Shown one piece after another: positions 52,557 to 58,869 of a DNA stretch of 64,000 nt; the first letter of the stretch is position 1; each line of letters starts with the position of its first letter. A model generated the notes under the pieces. It saw only the letters and a program-made list of their open reading frames with translations. It did not search any database and was not told where the DNA came from. The stretch lies in NCBI RefSeq assembly GCF_021245985.1, contig NZ_JAJQXA010000002.1, positions 412,668 through 476,667 on the forward strand, given 5' to 3'. The DNA comes from Flavobacterium soyae (GTDB lineage: Bacteria > Bacteroidota > Bacteroidia > Flavobacteriales > Flavobacteriaceae). The position numbers and the translations under genes are program-made.

Positions 52557-52585
52557 TTATTTAAATGATTTTTTGGTTATATTTG
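52551..52585 (+). promoter_or_regulatory. Candidate promoter of the small ORF beside the recombinases
   Basis: TTTG at 52551-52554 and TATATTTG at 52578-52585, 23 bp apart, match the Bacteroidetes -33/-7 elements. The ATG at 52590 would be nearly leaderless. Confidence 0.4.
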
Positions 52586-52589
52586 TCTT

Positions 52590-52757
52590 ATGAACTTTAT
52601 AGACATTATCAATTTTGCCGCTTCACTTTTGGCGGTTTATTCGTTTGTAAAAAACGAGATTTTTAAAAAAATTATAATTGGTAATACTGGTAATATTAGA
52701 AATATTGGTAACAATAGTTTATTTAATCGGATGCAGTTTTTCGACTGCTGTCTTTAA
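52590..52757 (+). CDS. Small ORF, 55 residues, overlapping the recombinase end
   Basis: Starts MNFIDIINFAASLLAVYSFV, a possible membrane helix, then a basic stretch and Asn/Gly-rich repeats. It overlaps the 3' end of the minus-strand recombinase by 39 bp. A good TAnnTTTG promoter precedes it. The middle of the frame covers three TGGTAA-type repeats (52678-52714) that may be recombinase arm sites, so the ORF could be fortuitous. No family recognised. Confidence 0.3.
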   Translation: MNFIDIINFAASLLAVYSFVKNEIFKKIIIGNTGNIRNIGNNSLFNRMQFFDCCL

Positions 52758-53579
52758 GGCGTTTAATCCAGTTTCTTTGTATTTTTCTGTAGTGTCCGGA
52801 CTTTTGTGTCCTGCAAAATACTGAACGGTTCTAAGGTCGTTGTTCTTGGCCAGTAAATTGGCAATTACACTCTGGCGGATTCTCGTTGCGGTTAATTTCT
52901 TTTTAAACTCTTTTTGGTAAGTGCTGATTAAATAATCAATATCGTCTTTGGTTATTGGTGTTCCAAGTTTGCCTAATAATAAAGCATTTTGATTATTTCT
53001 AAAGGTTTTAAGACTGTTTCTGTCCTGATTGATGTATTGGTATAATAAAAGGATTTGTTCTGCTTTTAAAGATAAACTTCTCTCGTTGGTTATTCCTGTT
53101 TCTTTGATTTGTATGGTGGCTTTTTCTAAATCTATATCGCTGAGTTTTATATGTTCTATTTCTCCTACCCGTAAAGCCTGATGGATTAGTAAACTTAGCA
53201 GGATTTGATTTCTTTTAGCCAAAAGCGGATAACGTTCTTTTCTTGGTTTTAAAAGATTTTGTAGTTCTTTTGGAGTAAATAAATCCTGTAATTGTATTGG
53301 GTTTTCTTTAGCATTGCGCAGGCGTATAGATCTGGCAGGATTGTCTTTTCGTTTTCCTGTTTCAATCAGGTAATCGTAATATTTTTTGATCGATGCAATT
53401 GTTTTTTTTACATTGCCGGCGCTGTATTGTTTCTGCAGGATTTCTATATACTGCATGAGGTTTTGATAATTATACCTGTCTGCTTTTTTATTATGCTTTT
53501 TGTACTTATTGATCTCATAGAGATAACTTTGTACCGAACTCGGCATTAAACCCTGTTTTAAATAATCTTCGATTTTCAT
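52719..53579 (-). CDS. Tyrosine recombinase, divergent second member of a tandem pair
   Basis: 286 residues. N-terminal SAM-like core-binding domain and C-terminal catalytic domain with the first Arg (HQALRVGEIEHI), the His of box III (FAGHKSPDTTEKYKET) and the nucleophilic Tyr. In box II the usual H-x-x-R reads ATRIRQSV, so the His is absent and only the Arg is kept. It follows the other recombinase by 3 bp and is probably translationally coupled to it. The missing His suggests a helper or strongly directional partner rather than an independent recombinase. Confidence 0.85.
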   Translation of the reverse strand: MKIEDYLKQGLMPSSVQSYLYEINKYKKHNKKADRYNYQNLMQYIEILQKQYSAGNVKKTIASIKKYYDYLIETGKRKDNPARSIRLRNAKENPIQLQDLFTPKELQNLLKPRKERYPLLAKRNQILLSLLIHQALRVGEIEHIKLSDIDLEKATIQIKETGITNERSLSLKAEQILLLYQYINQDRNSLKTFRNNQNALLLGKLGTPITKDDIDYLISTYQKEFKKKLTATRIRQSVIANLLAKNNDLRTVQYFAGHKSPDTTEKYKETGLNALKTAVEKLHPIK

Positions 53580-53582
53580 GGC

Positions 53583-54437
53583 TCATTGTTTTAGTTTTAA
53601 GTTTGATGTTCTGGTATAAATCTGCGTTGTGGAGAGCTGGCTGTGCCCTAAAAAATCCCGTACCATTTCGATGGACATTTCATTTTCTAATAAATGCGTT
53701 GCAATGGAGTGCCGAAGTGAGTGCAGGCAGTAGTTTTCGGGTTTTAGGTTTTGGGTTCTTCCTATCAGTCTTTTAAATAAATTATAGATGTTCAGCCCTT
53801 TCATTCTATATCCGTTTGTGTTGATTAAAAAACTTTCCTGGTTTTCTTTTCTAATGATTTCTATATCTTTTAAAAAGTCCTTTAAATCTTTTGCAATCGT
53901 TTCTGTAAACGGGATAACCCTGCGTTTCTTTCCTTTTCCTTTTCTTACAAAGAGTAATTTCTGCTCTAGGTTTACATCTTTTATATTTAATAATTCTGCT
54001 TCGTTCTGCCGAAGTCCGCAGCTGTAACACAAGTGTAATATGGCTCTTTCAATATTGTTTTGACAGCTTTTATAAAGGAGTTTGATTTCTTTTTGGGTAA
54101 ATATTTTTCGTTCTGTTTTAGCAGCGTGTTTAATTTTTAAATTATACGGATTTCTCTTTATGCTTTTAATTCTTTCTAAGTAGTCAAAGTATAATTTAAT
54201 GGCTAACAGCTGGCTGTAAAGGTGGCTTTGGCTTATAACTTTTTTTGTTGCTCTGCTTGGCTGGGTCTGCAGATGCCCGTAATAGTTTTTTATATGGGTG
54301 TCTGTTATCCTCTGCGGTGTTTCTCTGGTGTATTCTAAAAGCTTTTGGGCATATTTTGGATAAGTGTTGATGACTTTTCTGCAGTATCCCAAAGTCTGCA
54401 GTTCTTTTCTAAAGTCATAAATCATATTAGCAAGCAT
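53583..54437 (-). CDS. Tyrosine recombinase (XerC/D-like), first member of a tandem pair
   Basis: 284 residues with the full catalytic set: Arg in SCGLRQNEAELL, Lys in VRKGKGKKRRVIPF, His-x-x-Arg in LHSLRHSIATHLL, His in FLGHSQLSTTQIYTRT and Tyr in the same motif. The N-terminal SAM-like domain is complete. Being full-length and intact, it is likely active. It lies 108 bp downstream of the primase gene on the same strand. It lacks any obvious integron-integrase insertion between boxes, so it is not an IntI by sequence. Confidence 0.9.
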   Translation of the reverse strand: MLANMIYDFRKELQTLGYCRKVINTYPKYAQKLLEYTRETPQRITDTHIKNYYGHLQTQPSRATKKVISQSHLYSQLLAIKLYFDYLERIKSIKRNPYNLKIKHAAKTERKIFTQKEIKLLYKSCQNNIERAILHLCYSCGLRQNEAELLNIKDVNLEQKLLFVRKGKGKKRRVIPFTETIAKDLKDFLKDIEIIRKENQESFLINTNGYRMKGLNIYNLFKRLIGRTQNLKPENYCLHSLRHSIATHLLENEMSIEMVRDFLGHSQLSTTQIYTRTSNLKLKQ

Positions 54438-54545
54438 AAGTATGATGTTTTTCAGGTTTTACTTTTTTGGAACTTGGGACGCTGGGCTGTATTTTATATT
54501 TAAGAGTTTATATTTTAGATTGTTATGGTTTCATCCAGCGTCCCA

Positions 54546-56837
54546 TTAGTGTCTCTTTAGCGTTCCATTACTGTTTTTTAATACTTTGATTTGTAATAGT
54601 AATTTGTCTTTTATTTTAATTCTTAATCTTTGGTAATCATCCCAGTAATCAACTTTGTATTTTAATCCTTTATTGGCATAACCTCCTATTTGTCTAATGT
54701 ATTCGAGCTCTAACAAGCTTTGCAGATAGCGGTGTATCTGGCTTTTACTCATATTAAAGGCTTGTCTTATTTCCCGCTGGGTAAAATCATTTTCTTTGTT
54801 TTTAAGATGCTTTTTCAGGCGTTCAAAAAACTGTCTTAAACTCCCGTCGAGTTCATCGACTTTTAAAATAATGCTTTCAAAAAGCACTTCTGTTGCCTGC
54901 TGTAAATCTTCTATTTCGGTAATGAGTTTATCGTTTTTCAGTTCCCTGTTCTGCTGGTTGATAATAGTGATCTGTCTGACGATGCTTTGGAACATTTCGT
55001 TTAAACGCCTTATTTTGTGTACTTCTTCGGGCAGTTCCAGTTTGGTGGCGTAAGGGTTTATTACTTCATAAGTCTTTAAATTTCTAATGATCTGCTGCAG
55101 CTCGTTCCTTGCTTTTTCCTGATCTGCAGGTTCTATTTCTCCGGCATATTTTCGGTTTTGATAGTCTATAATTCTTCGGCTCTGTTCTGCGCTTTCATCA
55201 ACGGCAAGCAGAAAACTCCGGCTCATATTATCTTCGTAAAGCTCGCCTTTTGTCGTGGCTGATAAACTGCTGAAAATGCCTTTTACTTCTTTCTTGGTCG
55301 ATTTTATATTTCCTTTTTTGTCTTTGATCGATACGGAACTCGATAATCTTTGATTGCTTATGAGTTCCCGCATAGCAAACATGGCTTCTTCTTTCAGACC
55401 GTCCAGGTCTTCTATAACCAGTACTTTATTTACCAGTTCATATTCGCCCCAATTGTACAAACTGCTTTCTGTAATTCTTGTAAACCGCAGTACATCTTCG
55501 GGCGGGATCAGGTCAGCTATTTTACTGATCAGGTGCGTTTTTCCTGATCCTGAACTTCCCTGAACTATCGCATGTAACGGGCTTTTAGTTTTATAACTTG
55601 ATGCAATGATAAAGAGCAGTAATCTTGAGTTTTCCTCGCCTATAATTCCGCTTTTCTCGATCAGTTTGTTGATCTGCTGTAAAACATCATTCTGCTTTAA
55701 AATGCTTATAGGTTCTTGTTCTGCCACAGATTTAAAGGATCTCTTTTGATCTGTTTTTTCAGAGGAAAATAAAACTGTTTTCCGCTGTTCTAAAAGTGCC
55801 GTAAATATTTCTTGTTCATGCAGCTGCAGGGTTTCGTTTATGTCTTTGCTTGGCAGTTCTATTGTCGATATTATCAGCGCAGGATTCATAACCCTAAACT
55901 CATTGGCATATTTTACTGCTGCTGTTTTCCCTGCATCATCATTATCAAAAGCAAAAATAATTTCTTCTAATTCTTGTAATTCTTTGATGGCATTTTGGAT
56001 TTCTTCGTTTAAGCCGTTTGTGCCGTAACAAGCCAGTAAACTGTAATTTTCTTTAATTTTATCGATCTGCAGTAAACTTGCGCAGTCAATAATACTTTCG
56101 GTCAGGATTAGTTTTTGGGTTTCCTTTTTTGGATAATTTGGATAAAGCCCTGATCTGTTTTTAAGATAAAAATGTTTGGCTTCTTTTTCATTTATCGTAC
56201 TTCTAAAATAAAAGCTTACGATTTGGTTTTCTTTATTTCTCAGCGGAAAAACAATTGATTTGTTTCCAAAAGGTTTATACGCCTGCCCGCCTGTACGGCT
56301 GTTAGTTCCTCCTAAATTCAGCAGGCCGTAATCTAAACAGCTCTGGATAAGTTTTTCGTCTTTGCGTTCTCCATGATGGAACTGCCCTGAGTTAAACCCT
56401 ATTTCTAAAAGGTCTATGTTTAGATTTCTTTCCCTGCAGTAATCCTTTGCAGGACTGCTGTTAAAAATCCCTTTTCTAAAACTCTGGAACATTCTTTCTA
56501 AGAAAATGATTTTATCATTTTCGCCGTAAGCTTTTGGCTTTATGCTGTAAGCTTTTGGACTTTCTATTTTTGACATTGGACTTTGGGCTAATTCAGTACA
56601 CTTTTTTAAGGCTTCGTGTTTAGTAAGTTTTTCATAATCCTGAACAAATTGTATCACATCGCCTTTTTTATCACAACCGTGGCATTTGTAAAAATCTTTT
56701 TCAAGATTTACCTGTAAACTCGGCTTTTTATCCTCATGAAAAGGACAAAGAAGCATCTTGTTTTTATTGGGCTTTAAGTTGTAATGATCCAGTACAGCAG
56801 ACAGATTTAGGCTTTGCTTGATTTCTTGTATGGTCAT
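54546..56837 (-). CDS. CHC2 zinc-finger/TOPRIM primase fused to a P-loop ATPase
   Basis: 763 residues. The N-terminal CHC2 zinc finger is CPFHEDKKPSL...CHGCDKKGD (about 31-57). The TOPRIM domain has LILTESIIDCASLL and IIFAFDNDDAGKTAA. The C-terminal half contains Walker A VQGSSGSGKTHL and Walker B VLVIEDLDGL. It is a replication or helicase-primase protein of mobile elements, unlike host DnaG in the ATPase half. It lies between a 78-residue gene (9 bp upstream) and the recombinases, and supports an element that replicates or transfers. Confidence 0.9.
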   Translation of the reverse strand: MTIQEIKQSLNLSAVLDHYNLKPNKNKMLLCPFHEDKKPSLQVNLEKDFYKCHGCDKKGDVIQFVQDYEKLTKHEALKKCTELAQSPMSKIESPKAYSIKPKAYGENDKIIFLERMFQSFRKGIFNSSPAKDYCRERNLNIDLLEIGFNSGQFHHGERKDEKLIQSCLDYGLLNLGGTNSRTGGQAYKPFGNKSIVFPLRNKENQIVSFYFRSTINEKEAKHFYLKNRSGLYPNYPKKETQKLILTESIIDCASLLQIDKIKENYSLLACYGTNGLNEEIQNAIKELQELEEIIFAFDNDDAGKTAAVKYANEFRVMNPALIISTIELPSKDINETLQLHEQEIFTALLEQRKTVLFSSEKTDQKRSFKSVAEQEPISILKQNDVLQQINKLIEKSGIIGEENSRLLLFIIASSYKTKSPLHAIVQGSSGSGKTHLISKIADLIPPEDVLRFTRITESSLYNWGEYELVNKVLVIEDLDGLKEEAMFAMRELISNQRLSSSVSIKDKKGNIKSTKKEVKGIFSSLSATTKGELYEDNMSRSFLLAVDESAEQSRRIIDYQNRKYAGEIEPADQEKARNELQQIIRNLKTYEVINPYATKLELPEEVHKIRRLNEMFQSIVRQITIINQQNRELKNDKLITEIEDLQQATEVLFESIILKVDELDGSLRQFFERLKKHLKNKENDFTQREIRQAFNMSKSQIHRYLQSLLELEYIRQIGGYANKGLKYKVDYWDDYQRLRIKIKDKLLLQIKVLKNSNGTLKRH

Positions 56838-56846
56838 AATTCCTTT

Positions 56847-57083
56847 TTAAAGGGTTTGTTTTTCTGTCACACTTATACCTAATGTTGTCGAGTCAGCACT
56901 TAAGCCTATTTCTAAATCACAATTTTCTATGGGAACTCCAAAATGTTTCAGCCACACTTTTGAGATAAAAAAAGAATAATTTAATCTGCGGCAGCCATTA
57001 TCTAACTGGTAACAATTATAATAAGCGGTGATTCTTTTTACTTTACCCACATAATGGTATTTTTTTCTTGGTTTAATTTTCAT
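56847..57083 (-). CDS. Small basic protein upstream of the primase
   Basis: 78 residues beginning MKIKPRKKYHYVGKVKRITA and continuing WLKHFGVPIENCDLEIG. No family recognised. It is the first gene of the primase-recombinase operon and faces the xre operator across 80 bp, so it is under the likely control of the xre repressor. The lysine/arginine-rich start could bind DNA, which is inference. Confidence 0.6.
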   Translation of the reverse strand: MKIKPRKKYHYVGKVKRITAYYNCYQLDNGCRRLNYSFFISKVWLKHFGVPIENCDLEIGLSADSTTLGISVTEKQTL

Positions 57084-57162
57084 AGTGCATCGTTTTTAAA
57101 TTAGTCAGGGTTGCTGGAGTTATCTTGATTAAAAAAAAAATAAAAATTTATTCCTGTTATTA

Positions 57163-57182
57163 TTAGATACAAATGTATCTAA
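57163..57182. promoter_or_regulatory. Palindromic operator of the xre gene, copy 2
   Basis: TTAGATACAAATGTATCTAA, identical to copy 1. It lies between xre copy 2 and the divergent primase-recombinase operon, so one repressor site can serve both promoters, as in phage immunity regions. Confidence 0.7.
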
Positions 57183-57284
57183 TTGTTTTCAACAACACAA
57201 ATCCTATCCGATTTTTTTATATCCTATAATTGCTTAAATTTGCCATATCACATCAATATCATTAACTTTTATCCCTTTTTAGAC

Positions 57285-57626
57285 ATGAACACAGGTGCTA
57301 TTATATCGCAATTAAGAGACAAAAACGGTTTCTCACAAAGTGATCTTGCCGAGAAAAGTCAAGTATCAAGAGTTATGATTGGTAAATATGAAAGAGGCGA
57401 AGCTGTACCTTCTATTGATGCAGCCAAAAAAATTGCCGATGCACTTGGGGTTTCTTTAGATTATTTGGTTGGTGTGACCAGTCAGACTTCTTTTGATAAA
57501 AGAACACTTGAACGTATTATTGATCTGGAACTTCTCGAAGAAAGTAAAAAACAAACTCTATATGATTTAATTGATACCTACATTCGTGATTTTAAAACAA
57601 GAAAAGCTTTTGCCAACGTAGGATAA
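57285..57626 (+). CDS. XRE-family repressor-like regulator, copy 2
   Basis: Identical in protein sequence to the copy at 48733, with only a few synonymous DNA differences, so the duplication is recent. The start is again the ATG after the TAAATTTG promoter element. Its divergent neighbour is the primase-recombinase operon, which it probably represses. Its 3' side leads into terminator and module R3. Confidence 0.9.
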   Translation: MNTGAIISQLRDKNGFSQSDLAEKSQVSRVMIGKYERGEAVPSIDAAKKIADALGVSLDYLVGVTSQTSFDKRTLERIIDLELLEESKKQTLYDLIDTYIRDFKTRKAFANVG

Positions 57627-57645
57627 TATTTTGATTATAAAACAC

Positions 57646-57675
57646 CAAAACCACTCATTTCCGAGTGGTTTTTTT
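57646..57675 (+). terminator. Terminator of xre copy 2
   Basis: Arms AAAACCACTC and GAGTGGTTTT with T-run; the same as after copy 1. Confidence 0.8.
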
Positions 57676-57739
57676 ATTCTCTTTGTCGATACACTTTGCG
57701 GTTGGGTTTTCAAGACCAAAAGTAAAAAACCACACCAAA

Positions 57740-58032
57740 GCTATGTTACATAATAAGTCATTATAGTGCTACGGCTACGCCCTGCACTATAAACTCATTA
57801 TGTAAAATAACTCGTTTCCATTAGACCACTCAGCAGAGCCGACGCTTCTGCCCGCGCACTAGGTAAGTTTTTTATTTTGCTCAGTCACCGCAAGGGCTAG
57901 GCTTGTTTTTGCTGCATAAATGCCAGGGAATTTTATATTCAAAAGAAAAACAATAAAAGCATTTATGCAGCAAAAACAAGCGCATTTACTAAAGTTTTAA
58001 AACACAAAAAAACCTCGCTGCTGGCGAGGTTT
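57740..58032. repeat. Repeat module R3
   Basis: Hairpin at 57740-57809 with the same stem as R2 but a different GC-rich apex (ACGGCTACGC). The tail GACGCTTCTGCCCGCGCACT and ACCGCAAGGGCTAG follows, then the 21-bp inverted repeat (57903-57923 and 57959-57979) and a AACCTCGC/GCGAGGTT hairpin (58007-58032). It lies between xre copy 2 and the immunity gene of the complete rhs locus. Confidence 0.75.
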
Positions 58033-58115
58033 CTTTTCTATTTCTCTTTGTCGATTTCCTTTGCGGGCACGGAAAAAATTTCCGCGCTATCGTTGCGCAT
58101 ATCCGCGCGATCGGG

Positions 58116-58299
58116 GATACAGATGAAACATCTGGAACAATAAAAATCACTAGTTTTGATGGAAAAACCTTAAAAGGGGAATTCAATATTAGTAACTTAA
58201 CCAATGATAATGGTGTTCCATTAGGTTACTGTGACGGTACTAAAATAGTAGAAAAAAGATTCAATATCACCGCAGGTACATTTACGGCTATTCCCTAAA
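58116..58299 (+). pseudogene. C-terminal remnant of a DUF6252-like protein
   Basis: A frame without a start codon encodes TSGTIKITSFDGKTLKGEF and then KRFNITAGTFTAIP, ending at 58299. This pattern is typical of the last beta strands of DUF6252-type lipoproteins. The 5' part is missing; it was cut off where module R3 ends. A terminator (58323-58354) follows. It shows that R3 truncated a resident gene. Confidence 0.6.
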
Positions 58300-58322
58300 C
58301 ATGTAGCAACTCCATAAAAACC

Positions 58323-58354
58323 AAAAGCCACTCCGATATTGAAGTGGCTTTTTT
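58323..58354 (+). terminator. Terminator after the gene remnant
   Basis: Arms AAAAGCCACT and AGTGGCTTTT with T-run, 24 bp after the remnant's stop codon. It belonged to the truncated gene. Confidence 0.7.
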
Positions 58355-58435
58355 GATTATTGTTGTGAGTACAGTTTATAAACTGCTCTATCCGTTGACG
58401 AAATTTAGTATATTTCCGAGCTATCTGGTTTTATC

Positions 58436-58864
58436 TTATCGAGAAATCCTGCTTAATATAAATTTATAATCTGTATTCAATTGAGAGAGTTCAAGTGTTT
58501 CTATATTATTTGCAATGTTAAATTTAAAGATAAACTCTGTACCAGTTGCAAAAAAAGCGTTTCTATCATTTGCAGATTTAAAAGAGAAAACAATTCTATC
58601 GTTTTTAGATGAAAACTGAAAATCACAGTATTTTTTTTCCAAAGATTTTATATTTCCAGTTCCATCTTCAGAAAAAAGTATGGTTGGACACACGTTATAC
58701 GAGGTCTCTTCACCACCTCCAGTACTTTTGCACATTTGCCATACACCAAATACAGAACCATCTAATTGTTGTTGTTTTATGTTTATTACTTCTGCCTTTT
58801 GTTTTGTATTCTTATTACAACATATCAGTGCCAAACTTATAAATATAATTAATTTTGTTTTCAT
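58436..58864 (-). CDS. Lipoprotein, candidate immunity protein of the complete rhs gene
   Basis: 142 residues with a lipoprotein signal (SLALICCNKN). The mature protein has a lipocalin-like beta pattern: GVWQMCKSTGGGEETSYN, FSEDGTGNIKSLEKKYCDF and FIFKFNIANNIETLELSQLN. It starts 5 bp after the rhs stop codon, the usual immunity position. Envelope location would mean that the toxin is met outside the cytoplasm. No named immunity family recognised. Confidence 0.6.
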   Translation of the reverse strand: MKTKLIIFISLALICCNKNTKQKAEVINIKQQQLDGSVFGVWQMCKSTGGGEETSYNVCPTILFSEDGTGNIKSLEKKYCDFQFSSKNDRIVFSFKSANDRNAFFATGTEFIFKFNIANNIETLELSQLNTDYKFILSRISR

Positions 58865-58869
58865 GAATA

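Noticed and set aside
52526..52600. Complete tRNA gene
   Set aside because: Only the T-arm and acceptor 3' strand can be folded; there is no anticodon arm, D-arm or 5' acceptor strand upstream on the minus strand.
46381..58032. Classical chromosomal integron
   Set aside because: The R hairpins recall attC sites, but neither recombinase shows an integron-integrase-specific insertion, no attI-like site is seen, and cassettes are large multi-gene blocks. Kept only as a comparison.
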